NCBI GenBank assembly: GCA_048213135.1
Contig: PS015009.1
Coordinates: 1,612,001-1,676,000 of the forward strand
Source: Reclinomonas americana ATCC 50394
Lineage: Eukaryota; Jakobida; Jakobea; Jakobida
Length of the DNA: 64,000 nucleotides
Direction of reading: 5' to 3'
The notes under the pieces were generated by a model that was not told the DNA's origin, searched no databases, and worked only from the letters and a program-made list of their open reading frames with translations. Made by a program: the position numbers and the translations under genes. Shown here one piece after another: positions 8,703-18,356 of the stretch; positions within the stretch are counted from its first letter, which is position 1; every line of letters starts with the position of its first letter.

Positions 8703-10154
8703 ATGTCATTACTGAAGTACGAATCGCAACAAAGGGAACCGCTGGTAGACGGTAATAAGGATTACCACCAGGTAACGGAAGACATCATCCGTCCCATTGA
8801 GATGAAGCCCAGTCGCCTCTGGTATATTGGCTTCTTCATCAGTGTAGGATTATTGTTATTTGGTGTGTACAGCGTTTACCGCGAGGTGACCTACGGTATC
8901 GGTCAGTGGAACCTGAACAAAACCATCGGCTGGGGTTGGGATATCACCAACTTCGTATGGTGGGTAGGTATCGGTCACGCCGGAACCCTCATCTCCGCGA
9001 TCCTGCTCCTGTTCCGCCAGGGATGGAGAACAGGTGTTAACCGTGCGGCGGAAGCGATGACGATTTTCGCGGTAATGTGCGCCGGCCAGTTCCCGATCTG
9101 GCACATGGGTCGTGTATGGATGGCCTTCTTCGTACTGCCTTACCCCAATACCCGTGGCCCGCTGTGGGTGAACTTCAACTCACCACTGCTGTGGGACGTG
9201 TTCGCGATCTCAACGTATTTCACCGTATCTCTCCTGTTCTGGTACAGCGGTCTGCTGCCTGACTTCGCAACCGTAAGGGACAGGGCCAAAACCAAACTGC
9301 GTAAATTATTATATGGTATCGCCGCTTTCGGCTGGACGGGCAGTACCAAACACTGGCAACGCCACGAATCGCTTTCCCTTGTACTGGCAGGTTTGAGTAC
9401 ACCACTCGTACTTTCCGTACACACCATCGTATCATTTGACTTTGCCACATCGGTAGTACCGGGCTGGCACACCACCATCTTCCCGCCTTACTTCGTTGCG
9501 GGTGCGATCTTCTCCGGTTTTGCCATGGTGCAAACCCTGATGATCGTGGTGCGCAAAGTGCTGAACCTGCAGGATTACATCACGCTGGGTCACATTGAAG
9601 CGATGAACAAAGTAATTGTACTGACGGGCAGTATCGTGGGTTGTGCCTACTTAACCGAATTGTTTATTGCCTGGTACGGACAGAACCAGTACGAGCAATG
9701 GGCGTTCTTCGAAAACAGGGGTAACCTGTTCAGCCCTTATGGCTGGAGCTACTACCTGATGATGTTCTGTAACGTGGTATCGCCGCAGTTGTTCTGGAGC
9801 CGCAAGCTCAGGAGGAACATCACCGTTACCTTCTTCATGAGTATTATCGTGAACATTGGTATGTGGTTCGAACGTTTTGTGATCATCGTTACTTCTGTGT
9901 ACAGGGACTTCCTGCCATCGAGCTGGAGTACGTACTACAGCCCCAGCATCTGGGAGATCGGTTTCTATCTCGGTACATTCGGCCTGTTCTTCACCTGCTT
10001 CTTCCTGTTCGGTAAATACTTCCCGACTATCGCGGTAGCAGAGATCAAATCGATCCTGAAAACATCAGGCGAGAATTACAAGGCGAAGATGACCGATATT
10101 GAAAAACAGGACGCTGAAAAATTCTATATAGAAGAAGTGGGACATCACCACTAA
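8703..10154 (+). CDS. actC: Alternative complex III subunit ActC, NrfD/PsrC-like membrane protein
   Basis: A 483-residue integral membrane protein with about ten hydrophobic segments. It belongs to the NrfD/PsrC (polysulfide reductase C-like) family that forms one of the two quinol-binding membrane halves of ACIII. Phrases such as WWVGIGHAGTLISAILLL and GRVWMAFFVLPYPNTRGPLW are characteristic. The C-terminus ends in a His run. It lies 108 bp after actB, separated by the A/T-rich inverted repeat, and 42 bp before actD. Confidence 0.93.
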   Translation: MSLLKYESQQREPLVDGNKDYHQVTEDIIRPIEMKPSRLWYIGFFISVGLLLFGVYSVYREVTYGIGQWNLNKTIGWGWDITNFVWWVGIGHAGTLISAILLLFRQGWRTGVNRAAEAMTIFAVMCAGQFPIWHMGRVWMAFFVLPYPNTRGPLWVNFNSPLLWDVFAISTYFTVSLLFWYSGLLPDFATVRDRAKTKLRKLLYGIAAFGWTGSTKHWQRHESLSLVLAGLSTPLVLSVHTIVSFDFATSVVPGWHTTIFPPYFVAGAIFSGFAMVQTLMIVVRKVLNLQDYITLGHIEAMNKVIVLTGSIVGCAYLTELFIAWYGQNQYEQWAFFENRGNLFSPYGWSYYLMMFCNVVSPQLFWSRKLRRNITVTFFMSIIVNIGMWFERFVIIVTSVYRDFLPSSWSTYYSPSIWEIGFYLGTFGLFFTCFFLFGKYFPTIAVAEIKSILKTSGENYKAKMTDIEKQDAEKFYIEEVGHHH

Positions 10155-10196
10155 GATTGAAAAAGACTAAATCGTTTATTCGTAATAATAACTATT

Positions 10197-10787
10197 ATGG
10201 CTGGAGGACAAAAAAAATTCGTTGTAGGTTGTTTTGATGACGAAAAGGTATTATTCCCTGCGGTAAAGAATGTTCGCAAGGCAGGGTATAAAATACATGA
10301 TGTGTATACGCCTTTCCCGGTGCATGGTCTCGATCATGCGATGGGGCTTCGCGAAACAAGTCTGCACACCGCGGGTTTCATTTACGCCATCACCGGTACC
10401 ACCACGGCGCTGACCTTCATCAGCTGGGTGTTTACCAAAGACTGGCCGCTGAACATTGGTGGTAAACCGCACTTTGCGCTGCCCGCCTGGATACCCATCA
10501 CATTTGAGCTCACCGTACTGTTCTCTGCCGTAGGCATGGTACTTACGTTCTGCTACCTGTGTAACCTGGCGCCGTTTGTAAAGAAGCACCACTTTCACCC
10601 GAGGGCTACCGACGACCTGTTTGTAATGGCCATTGAGTGTACCGATAAAACCAACGATGCCGAAGTGCAAAGCTTTCTGCAAAATGCAGGCGCCAGCGAA
10701 GTGAATGTGCAGGTGGCTGAAACCGGCTGGTGGATCGGCAGGTACGATAAAGAACAAAAACTGTACAGGGAAGAAAAAGGATATTAA
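10197..10787 (+). CDS. actD: Alternative complex III subunit ActD (DUF3341)
   Basis: A 196-residue protein. A cytoplasmic N-terminal part (VVGCFDDEKVLFPAVKNVRKAGYKIHDVYTPFPVHGLD) is typical of DUF3341. Two transmembrane helices (about 58-78 and 99-122) come next, and then a soluble tail. In ACIII structures ActD packs against the membrane subunits and has no cofactor. The order actC-actD-actE is the usual one. Confidence 0.92.
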   Translation: MAGGQKKFVVGCFDDEKVLFPAVKNVRKAGYKIHDVYTPFPVHGLDHAMGLRETSLHTAGFIYAITGTTTALTFISWVFTKDWPLNIGGKPHFALPAWIPITFELTVLFSAVGMVLTFCYLCNLAPFVKKHHFHPRATDDLFVMAIECTDKTNDAEVQSFLQNAGASEVNVQVAETGWWIGRYDKEQKLYREEKGY

Positions 10788-10839
10788 TCAAGGGAGCATT
10801 CATTGCAACATTGACCTAACAAAAGAGAGTAAAAGCAAG

Positions 10840-11469
10840 ATGAAAAAAATAACCATATTATCAGCGCTCGTTTTTATTGCGGCTGTTTCTTTTGTGAGCT
10901 GCGACAGTAAGCGTCAGCCCGGTAAAGTATATATGCCCGATATGGCATACAGCAGGGCTTACGAAACGTATGCAAAAAGGGATACCAGCATCTTCACCAT
11001 GGATATTGCCAAAAGGGGTAAGGATATGATCTATTACAACGGATCACCAGTGCCCGGCACCATGAAGAGGGGCGAACTGTTCCCTTATACCCTGCCTAAC
11101 GACAGCGCCGGATTGCTTGCCAGCAACCAGGTGGTGAACCCGCTGCCGCCGCTGACTACACACGACAGCCTGGAAGCCGCCCGCCTGTTCAATATTAACT
11201 GTGCCGTTTGTCATGGTGAAAAAGCGGAAGCCAATGGCCCCATCGCCGCTAAAGTAGGTGGTGTAAAAAGCATCATCGCCGCAGCGCCGGGTTTCAGCGA
11301 CGGAAAGATATTCCACATTATGACTTACGGACAAAACAACATGGGCAGCTATGCTTCCCAGCTCGACAGGAAGCAACGCTGGATGATCGTTCAGTACATC
11401 AGGAGCATTGTACCGAAACCGGAAGGAACCGCAGCGAAAAGTGATTCCGTAACAGTGGCTAAGAAGTAA
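10840..11469 (+). CDS. actE: Alternative complex III subunit ActE, monoheme cytochrome c lipoprotein
   Basis: A 209-residue protein. A lipoprotein signal (residues 1-20) ends at Cys21 in FVSC. One heme site CAVCH at 121-125 is followed by a mono-domain cytochrome c fold with a Met-rich ligand loop (MTYGQNNMGSY). It should take electrons from ActA and hand them to the oxidase or to a soluble cytochrome. A longer reading from 10705 would overlap actD by 83 bp in another frame. The start at 10840 is preferred because it opens directly onto the lipoprotein signal. Confidence 0.92.
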   Translation: MKKITILSALVFIAAVSFVSCDSKRQPGKVYMPDMAYSRAYETYAKRDTSIFTMDIAKRGKDMIYYNGSPVPGTMKRGELFPYTLPNDSAGLLASNQVVNPLPPLTTHDSLEAARLFNINCAVCHGEKAEANGPIAAKVGGVKSIIAAAPGFSDGKIFHIMTYGQNNMGSYASQLDRKQRWMIVQYIRSIVPKPEGTAAKSDSVTVAKK

Positions 11470-11505
11470 TTCAAACAAAAGCATTAACTCAAAATAATAG
11501 ATTAG

Positions 11506-12777
11506 ATGAACACGCATCAATTTCAGTTACCGGGCAGTTATAAAAAATGGACGATGGGCCTGATCATACTCGGTTTGATAGCCGTGGTGTACGGGGCAAT
11601 CGCTTATCATCCTTTTGCGCCTGTGTCACATGGCGAAGGTCATGGCGGACATGGTGATGTAAACAGCACCCGTTTCTGGGCAGTTCTTTTGCAGAACAGC
11701 GTGTTCTGGCTGCTGGTGGTAAATGCCAGCATGTTCTTCATCTGTGTTACTACAATGGCCATGGGCGGATGGCAGGTTGCTCTCCGTCGTGTTCCTGAAG
11801 CGATATCAAGCGTGGTGCCTATCCTGGGAGTTATCAACTTCGCCATCATTATGGCGATCGTTTGGGGCGGAAGAACAGACATCTACCACTGGCTGGACAA
11901 AGACGCTGTAGCCAATGATCATATTCTGAAAGGCAAGAGCGGTTTCCTTAACCCGGTATTCTTTACTGTATGGTCTACCATCACCATTTTCCTGTGGTGG
12001 TTCCTTGGTAAGAAAATGCGCAGCATGAGTTTGAAGAGCGATAACCAGCCGATGAATTATGAAGAAGGTAAAAAATGGATCTGGAAAAATACCGTTTGGG
12101 CTTCTTTGTTCACTGTATTCTTTGGCCTTACTGTAGCGTCTACTATTCCATGGCTGTGGCTGATGAGTATTGACCCGCACTGGTACAGTACCATGTACAG
12201 CTGGTATACTTTCGCGAGCACATTCGTATCCGGCATGTCGCTGATCGCTTTGTTCGTGATCTACCTGAAGAACCGCGGACAACTGGAATATGTAACTGAC
12301 GAACACTTACACGACGTGGGTAAATTCATGTTCGCCTTTTCGGTGTTCTGGACTTACCTGTGGTTCTCACAATACATGCTGATCTGGTACAGTAACCAGC
12401 CTGAAGAAACTAAGTATTTTGTGGAAAGGATCGGAACCGCTACAAAAGCAGGTCCGTATAAAGGCATCTTCTTCCTGAACCTGATCCTCAATTTCGTTGC
12501 ACCGCTGCTGATCCTGATGAAGAAAGGCACCAAGCGCAACTGGACATTGATGACGTTCATGGCGGTACTGATCATCTTCGGTCACTGGATCGATTTCTAC
12601 CAGATGGTAATGCCGGGCACATTGCATGAAAATGCTCACATGGCGCCATTCGAATTCGGTGTTCCCTGCCTGTTCATAGGTCTGATCATGTGGGGTGCAG
12701 GAAAGTACCTGTCCTGTCACTCGCTGCTGGCCAAGAACCATCCTTTCCTGAAAGAAAGTATGATCCACCATACCTAG
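11506..12777 (+). CDS. actF: Alternative complex III subunit ActF, membrane protein
   Basis: A 423-residue membrane protein with about ten hydrophobic segments, homologous in fold to the NrfD-like ActC but shorter. It contains the two-helix pairs and conserved aromatic/His positions (FGHWIDFYQMVMPG) of the quinol:cytochrome c oxidoreductase membrane subunit. An N-terminal His/Gly loop (APVSHGEGHGGHGD) lies on one membrane face. It is the last act gene. The oxidase genes start 83 bp downstream on the same strand, so a supercomplex of ACIII with this oxidase is plausible by inference. Confidence 0.91.
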   Translation: MNTHQFQLPGSYKKWTMGLIILGLIAVVYGAIAYHPFAPVSHGEGHGGHGDVNSTRFWAVLLQNSVFWLLVVNASMFFICVTTMAMGGWQVALRRVPEAISSVVPILGVINFAIIMAIVWGGRTDIYHWLDKDAVANDHILKGKSGFLNPVFFTVWSTITIFLWWFLGKKMRSMSLKSDNQPMNYEEGKKWIWKNTVWASLFTVFFGLTVASTIPWLWLMSIDPHWYSTMYSWYTFASTFVSGMSLIALFVIYLKNRGQLEYVTDEHLHDVGKFMFAFSVFWTYLWFSQYMLIWYSNQPEETKYFVERIGTATKAGPYKGIFFLNLILNFVAPLLILMKKGTKRNWTLMTFMAVLIIFGHWIDFYQMVMPGTLHENAHMAPFEFGVPCLFIGLIMWGAGKYLSCHSLLAKNHPFLKESMIHHT

Positions 12778-12860
12778 GTTGTTGACCCGGGATGGCATAA
12801 AAGTGTAAAAACATTATAACAAGAGACAAGAATAATATTTACTGAAAATAACTTTGAATC

Positions 12861-13931
12861 ATGAAGGAGTTTTTAATGATAGCTTTAGCTGTACTGGCCT
12901 TTCTCGTTGTCTTCCAGATCGCGAAGGCGAGTGAGTATGTAAGCGTATTAAAAGGTGAAGAAAAAACCCGTAAACAGAACAACAAGATCAATGCCTTTCT
13001 GTTGCTGGGCTTTCTCATTTTCGGATTGATCGGAGCCTGGTACTGCAATGAGCTGTATTATGGAAAAACGCTGTTCCCGCAGGGATCGGCTTCTGTGGAA
13101 GGTGAAGAAGTGGATAAGATGATGTTCATCACCATCGCGGTGACAGGATTGGTGTTCGTTATTACTCAGATTTTACTGTTCTGGTTCTCTTTCAAATACC
13201 AGGAAAGCGATAACCGCAAAGCGTACTATTTCCCTCATAACAATAAACTGGAGTTGCTGTGGACAACCGTTCCGGCCATCTTCCTTACTGTACTTGTTGT
13301 ATTTGGTCTGCGTTACTGGTTTAAGATCACCGGAGATGCGCCTAAAGAATCTATTGTAGTGGAAGTTACCGGTCACCAGTTTGCCTGGGAATTCAGGTAC
13401 CCTGGTGCTGACGGCGTACTCGGTAAAAAGAATTTCAAACTGACCACATCCAAGAACAGCCTCGGTGTTGATTTCGACGACCCGGCCAGTCTTGATGATA
13501 TCCACGTTCCCACCACCATGCACATTCCTGTAGGAAGGCCGGTGAAAATGGTGATCCATTCACAGGATGTTATTCATGACGTGGGGCTGTCTCATTTCAG
13601 GATGAAGATGGACGCGGTTCCCGGTATCCCCACCACGCAATGGTTTACACCTAAGTACACCACTGCCGAAATGAAGAAAAGGACCGGCAACCCCAACTTC
13701 ACCTACGAGATCAGTTGTGACCAGATGTGCGGACCCAACCACTTCGCCATGAGGGGTGTGATCATTGTGGAAACGGAAGAAGAATACAAAAAATGGTTAT
13801 CTGAACAAAAGCCCGAAGTATGGACCGTTCGTCCGGAAACGGCACCCAAAGTAACTGACACCGTAAAAGCCGGCGCAGCAACTGATACCGCAAAGAAAAT
13901 AGCCGCCGTTATCCCGGCAGCACATAAATAA
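12861..13931 (+). CDS. coxB: Cytochrome c oxidase subunit II (CuA)
   Basis: A 356-residue CuA subunit. Besides the usual two-helix hairpin (about residues 90-112 and 131-150) there are two extra hydrophobic segments at the N-terminus (4-22 and 46-66). The cupredoxin domain includes GHQFAWEFRYPG and the binuclear copper motif C286-x-Q-x-C290-x3-H294-x2-M297. The position that is Glu in many family members is Gln288 here. Only its backbone carbonyl binds copper in known structures, so CuA should still form. No C-terminal heme motif, so the electron donor is separate. Confidence 0.93.
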   Translation: MKEFLMIALAVLAFLVVFQIAKASEYVSVLKGEEKTRKQNNKINAFLLLGFLIFGLIGAWYCNELYYGKTLFPQGSASVEGEEVDKMMFITIAVTGLVFVITQILLFWFSFKYQESDNRKAYYFPHNNKLELLWTTVPAIFLTVLVVFGLRYWFKITGDAPKESIVVEVTGHQFAWEFRYPGADGVLGKKNFKLTTSKNSLGVDFDDPASLDDIHVPTTMHIPVGRPVKMVIHSQDVIHDVGLSHFRMKMDAVPGIPTTQWFTPKYTTAEMKKRTGNPNFTYEISCDQMCGPNHFAMRGVIIVETEEEYKKWLSEQKPEVWTVRPETAPKVTDTVKAGAATDTAKKIAAVIPAAHK

Positions 13932-13960
13932 TTAATGGTTTTTGAATAAAAAGTAAGTAT

Positions 13961-15763
13961 ATGAGCGTAGCCACATTGCATGGAGCAGCAGATGTTCACG
14001 GACACGATTCTCACCACGAGCATCACCACCATCATGAAACGTTTATCAGCAAATACGTTTTCAGCCAGGATCATAAGATGATCGCCAAACAGTTCCTGGT
14101 GACGGGTATGATCTGGGCCATCATCGGCGGCCTGTTCTCCGTGATCTTCCGTTTGCAGCTGGGCTATCCCGAAACCACGTTCCCCTGGCTGGAAGACCTG
14201 CTGGGTCACTGGGCCGCGGGTGGTAAGCTCAAGAACGAATTCTATTACGCACTGGTAACCATGCACGGTACCATCCTGGTATTCTTTGTACTGACAGCGG
14301 GTCTCAGCGGTACTTTCGCCAACTTCCTTATTCCACTGCAGGTGGGTGCAAGGGATATGGCTTCGCCCATGCTGAACATGCTCAGCTACTGGTTCTTCTT
14401 CCTGGCTTCCGTGATCATGTTCTCTTCCCTGTTCGTACAAACCGGCCCTGCAAGCGGCGGCTGGACGATCTACCCGCCACTGAGTGCGCTGGGCGACGCG
14501 TCGAGCGGAAGTAAGATAGGCATGGATCTGTGGCTCGTCAGTATGGCCATGTTCATTGTGAGCTCCCTGCTGGGCGGTCTTAACTATATCACTACTATCC
14601 TGAACATGCGTACCAAGGGTATGAGCATGACCAGGCTGCCACTCACCATATGGGCGCTGTTCTTCACCGCCGTACTGGGTGTACTGTCTTTCCCTGTGCT
14701 GCTGTCCGGCGCTATCCTGCTGCTGTTTGACCGTAACCTGGGTACCAGCTTCTTCCTGAGCGATATCGTAATTGCCGGTAAAATATTACCTAACGAAGGT
14801 GGTAGTGCCATCCTGTTCCAGCACTTGTTCTGGTTCCTTGGTCACCCCGAAGTATATATCATCCTGTTGCCCGCCATGGGTATGTCGTCGGAGATCCTGG
14901 CCACCAACAGCCGCAAACCAATCTTTGGTTATATGGCGATGGTGGGTTCCATGTTCGCCATCGCGATACTGGCCTTCCTGGTATGGGCGCACCATATGTT
15001 TGTGACCGGTCTTAACCCGTTCCTGGGTGCGGTATTCGTACTGCTTACCCTGCTCATCGCGGTACCATCGGCCATTAAAGTATTTAACTGGCTGACCACC
15101 CTGTGGCGGGGCAATATCCGGTTTACCCCGGCTATGCTGTTCGCTATCGGTTTCGTGAGCCTGTTCATCAGCGGCGGTCTTACCGGTATCTTCCTGGGTA
15201 ACTCCGCGCTTGATCTTCACCTGCATGATACCTATTTCGTGATCGCTCACTTCCATATTGTAATGGGTGTGGCGTCCTTCTTCGGTATGTTTGCCGGTGT
15301 ATACCACTGGTTCCCCAAAATGTTTGGCCGCTATCTCAACAATACCATGGCCTTCATTCACTTCTGGGTAACCATCGTAGGCGCTTACCTCATCTTCTGG
15401 CCTATGCACTACGAAGGCCTGGCAGGTATGCCCCGCCGTTACTATGATTATTCCAGTTGGGAATCGTTCAAACAATTCGGTGGGCTCAATGAGTTCATCA
15501 GCTTTGTGGCGCTGGTTGTTTTCGCGGTACAGCTGTTATTCGTATTTAACTTCTTCTACAGCATGTTCAAAGGCAGGAAAGTGACCACGCAAAATCCATG
15601 GGGTTCCAATACACTGGAGTGGACCACGCCTATCAATCCTGGTCACGGTAACTGGCCCGGCGAAATACCTGAAGTACACCGCGGCGCTTATGATTATGCC
15701 AAAGACGGGCATGAATACATTCCGCAGAATGTACCGGTAGGAGAAAATGAATCGCATCACTAG
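13961..15763 (+). CDS. coxA: Cytochrome c oxidase subunit I
   Basis: The 600-residue catalytic subunit with twelve or more helices. It shows the GHPEVY signature, containing the CuB His, the crosslinked Tyr and the type-A1 D-channel Glu. HH in WAHHMFVTG supplies further CuB ligands, and HDTYFVIAHFHIV supplies the heme a and a3 ligands. A short His-rich N-terminus (about 9-26, HGADVHGHDSHHEHHHHH) precedes the first helix. It lies 29 bp after coxB. Motifs place it in the A family rather than in cbb3 or bd oxidases. Confidence 0.95.
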   Translation: MSVATLHGAADVHGHDSHHEHHHHHETFISKYVFSQDHKMIAKQFLVTGMIWAIIGGLFSVIFRLQLGYPETTFPWLEDLLGHWAAGGKLKNEFYYALVTMHGTILVFFVLTAGLSGTFANFLIPLQVGARDMASPMLNMLSYWFFFLASVIMFSSLFVQTGPASGGWTIYPPLSALGDASSGSKIGMDLWLVSMAMFIVSSLLGGLNYITTILNMRTKGMSMTRLPLTIWALFFTAVLGVLSFPVLLSGAILLLFDRNLGTSFFLSDIVIAGKILPNEGGSAILFQHLFWFLGHPEVYIILLPAMGMSSEILATNSRKPIFGYMAMVGSMFAIAILAFLVWAHHMFVTGLNPFLGAVFVLLTLLIAVPSAIKVFNWLTTLWRGNIRFTPAMLFAIGFVSLFISGGLTGIFLGNSALDLHLHDTYFVIAHFHIVMGVASFFGMFAGVYHWFPKMFGRYLNNTMAFIHFWVTIVGAYLIFWPMHYEGLAGMPRRYYDYSSWESFKQFGGLNEFISFVALVVFAVQLLFVFNFFYSMFKGRKVTTQNPWGSNTLEWTTPINPGHGNWPGEIPEVHRGAYDYAKDGHEYIPQNVPVGENESHH

Positions 15764-15853
15764 AATTAACGGTGACGCAAGAAAAGAGGACAACTGAGTT
15801 TGACAATAAAACAATAAGCCCGGAAAGACCACAGGGTACTATGGGCGAAGGGA

Positions 15854-16768
15854 ATGCAGGATAAACCAACCATAAATGACCCGGCTGCTGCTAAAGGGGC
15901 GGGTAAGCTGAAAGATTATTTTCAGCTCATCAAGTTCACCTTGAGTTTTATGGTGGTGTTCAGTACGGTGATCGCTTACCTGCTGGCACCGAATATCCGG
16001 TTCGACATTGGACAAGTTCTTTTATTATTTGCCGGTGGTATGCTGATCACAGGTGCTGCCAACGCGATCAACCAGATACTGGAGAAAGACACCGACGCCA
16101 TGATGAAACGCACGGCCACCCGGCCTGTCGCCAGTGGAAGGATGAGCGTGAACGAAGCCTGGACATTTACAGGGATAGCCATCGCGCTGGGTACCTACAT
16201 CATGTACACCTTCAGCATGGAAGCCGCACTGGTAAGTCTGCTGAGTTTATTCCTTTACGGGTTTGTATATACCCCGCTGAAGAAAGTGAACTCAATAGCT
16301 GTACTGGTTGGCGCTGTTCCGGGAGCCCTGCCCTGCCTTATCGGCTGGCTGGCGAGTTTCGCGGAAGGCGTGCCCCACGACTTGACCGGCGGATGGATAT
16401 TGTTCGGGATACAGTTCCTGTGGCAGTTCCCGCATTTCTGGGCCATAGCCTGGGTAGCGCACAAGGATTACAGCGCGGCGGGATTTAAACTGTTACCCAG
16501 TGATAAAGGCCCGACAAAATTCACGGCACTGCAAACCATTATGTACAGCGCCCTGATGATCCCTTTTGGCGTACTGCCTTATGTATACCATATCAGCGGC
16601 GTCATCAGTATGTGGATCGTACTGGCCTGTAATGTGTGGATGGTGTATGTGAGTGTAATGCTCTACCTTAAAATGGATGTGGGCAGCGCAAGAAAAGTAA
16701 TGTTCAGTTCTTATTTCTACCTGATGATCGTTTTTCTCAGCCTGTACGCTGATAAATTCAGGGGATAA
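15854..16768 (+). CDS. ctaB: Protoheme IX farnesyltransferase (heme O synthase)
   Basis: A 304-residue UbiA-family prenyltransferase that converts heme B to heme O for the adjacent oxidase. The two Asp-rich sites are visible: NQILEKDTDAMMKRT for the prenyl diphosphate, and the second around AHKDYSAAGFKLLPSDKG. About seven to nine hydrophobic segments. It follows coxA by 90 bp and precedes the subunit III genes. Also called cyoE. Heme A synthase, the next enzyme, is encoded at 58768. Confidence 0.94.
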   Translation: MQDKPTINDPAAAKGAGKLKDYFQLIKFTLSFMVVFSTVIAYLLAPNIRFDIGQVLLLFAGGMLITGAANAINQILEKDTDAMMKRTATRPVASGRMSVNEAWTFTGIAIALGTYIMYTFSMEAALVSLLSLFLYGFVYTPLKKVNSIAVLVGAVPGALPCLIGWLASFAEGVPHDLTGGWILFGIQFLWQFPHFWAIAWVAHKDYSAAGFKLLPSDKGPTKFTALQTIMYSALMIPFGVLPYVYHISGVISMWIVLACNVWMVYVSVMLYLKMDVGSARKVMFSSYFYLMIVFLSLYADKFRG

Positions 16769-16819
16769 GAACTATTAATAAAAGAGATCTGTAAAACAAA
16801 ATACCCCGCAGGGGACGGC

Positions 16820-17386
16820 ATGAACGCAGTGGCGATGGAACAAAGAAAAAGAATACACCCGCATAAGTTTACCCTTTGGGTAGGCATCGGCAGTATCCTG
16901 ATGATGTTTGCCGGGTTGACCAGCGCCTATATCGTAAAGCGTAACCAGGCCAATTGGGAAGCTTATGCTTTCCCCAAGTTCTTTTGGTACAGTACAGTTG
17001 TGATCTTGCTGAGCAGCCTGACCATGCACCTGGCCCTTAAAGCGTTCAAATCAAGGGAAAGGGTGAAATACAGGAACCTCATCAGCGCTACGCTGGGACT
17101 CGGATTGCTGTTCATGCTTTTCCAGTACTTCGCCTTCTCAGAATTATGGGAGCAGGGCAGGGCGCTGGGAAAGACGGTATCGGTTGATTTTCTGTACGTG
17201 ATCGTAGGCTTGCACGGGGCGCATGTGATCGGCGGTATTGTTGCACTGGTGGTGACTTTTATAAAAGCCTTCAGTGCCAAAAGTAAACAATACGACAGTA
17301 CGCCGGTGGAACTGATGAGTACGTACTGGCATTTTGTAGACGCACTTTGGATCTATCTCCTGGTCTTTTTACTGATGATCAGGTAG
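16820..17386 (+). CDS. Cytochrome c oxidase subunit III-like protein (first copy)
   Basis: A 188-residue protein with five hydrophobic segments and the subunit III pattern. The first helix contains FAGLTSAYIVKR. LHGAHVIGGIVAL carries the conserved His pair, and STYWHFVDALWIYLLVFL matches the family's C-terminal YWHFVD signature. At about 190 residues it has the compact five-helix size. It is immediately followed by a second, longer subunit III gene; such pairs are usual in Bacteroidota oxidase loci. The start could also be at Met6. Confidence 0.88.
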   Translation: MNAVAMEQRKRIHPHKFTLWVGIGSILMMFAGLTSAYIVKRNQANWEAYAFPKFFWYSTVVILLSSLTMHLALKAFKSRERVKYRNLISATLGLGLLFMLFQYFAFSELWEQGRALGKTVSVDFLYVIVGLHGAHVIGGIVALVVTFIKAFSAKSKQYDSTPVELMSTYWHFVDALWIYLLVFLLMIR

Positions 17387-17438
17387 AACCGGGATTTAAT
17401 ATGTAAGATTTTATATTTAATATTTAGTTTTAAGACTT

Positions 17439-18314
17439 ATGTCAACAACAGCGATACCAACGAATACCAAATGGTGGAACGGCGGAAGAAGCCCTTTCAA
17501 CTCCAGCTATGGTAAAGTGATGATGTGGTACTTCCTGATGAGTGATGCGTTCACTTTCGGGGCGTTCCTGATCAGTTATGGCACGATCCGTTTCAGTGTG
17601 AATCACTGGGCCGATCCCAACCATGTGTTCAACTCCTTCCCGTTTGCAGGGCACGCTAACCTGCCGCTGGCATTCGTGAGTCTGATGACCTTCATCCTCA
17701 TCTTCAGTTCCGTGACCATGGTACTGGCCGTGCACGAAGGACACAAGATGAACCGCAAGGGTGTAGAGAAGTACATGATCCTGACCATCATCGGTGGTCT
17801 CGCGTTCCTGGCCTGCCAGGCATGGGAATGGACGCACTTACTCACCGGCGAACACGTAACTATCCTGGGCGACGGTACACTGAATGCTATCCCTACTACA
17901 GTTAAAGCCAATCCATGGGGTGTTGCCGCTTCACATGAAGAAGTAGTGGCTGCTCTGCAAAAAACACCGCATGATCAGCTGGTGAATATTGTGAACTCAC
18001 TTTCTCACGGAGGTGGTCATCACAATACGGCGACTATGTCTAATGCAGAACTCATCAGCACCATCAGCGCTGCCGACGTACATGTAAGCCATACCGGTCC
18101 AATCGCCTTTGGTGGTTACTTCTTTGGTATCACCGGTTTCCACGGTTTCCACGTATTCAGTGGTGTGGTGATCAACGCGGTAATGCTGGCAAAAACCAAA
18201 CTGGGCCATTTTGACCAGCGCGGACATTATGAAATGATTGAAAAAGCTGGTCTGTACTGGCACTTTGTAGACCTGGTATGGGTATTCGTATTCCTTTGCT
18301 TCTACCTGGTTTAA
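17439..18314 (+). CDS. Cytochrome c oxidase subunit III-like protein (second, extended copy)
   Basis: A 291-residue subunit III. The helix pattern and the ends (FHGFHVFSGVVINAV and GLYWHFVDLVWVFVFLCFYLV) match the family. Between about residues 130 and 215 there is a hydrophilic insertion with a His-rich stretch (LSHGGGHHNTATMS) between two helices. This is absent from the first copy and may face the periplasm. It lies 52 bp after the first copy and 42 bp before the subunit IV gene. Confidence 0.89.
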   Translation: MSTTAIPTNTKWWNGGRSPFNSSYGKVMMWYFLMSDAFTFGAFLISYGTIRFSVNHWADPNHVFNSFPFAGHANLPLAFVSLMTFILIFSSVTMVLAVHEGHKMNRKGVEKYMILTIIGGLAFLACQAWEWTHLLTGEHVTILGDGTLNAIPTTVKANPWGVAASHEEVVAALQKTPHDQLVNIVNSLSHGGGHHNTATMSNAELISTISAADVHVSHTGPIAFGGYFFGITGFHGFHVFSGVVINAVMLAKTKLGHFDQRGHYEMIEKAGLYWHFVDLVWVFVFLCFYLV

Positions 18315-18356
18315 TAATTGTAATCAATAACTATCATCAACTAATTATATAGTATC

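Noticed and set aside
10705-10839. Upstream extension of actE
   Set aside because: It would overlap actD in another frame and hide the lipoprotein signal. The ATG at 10840 fits far better.
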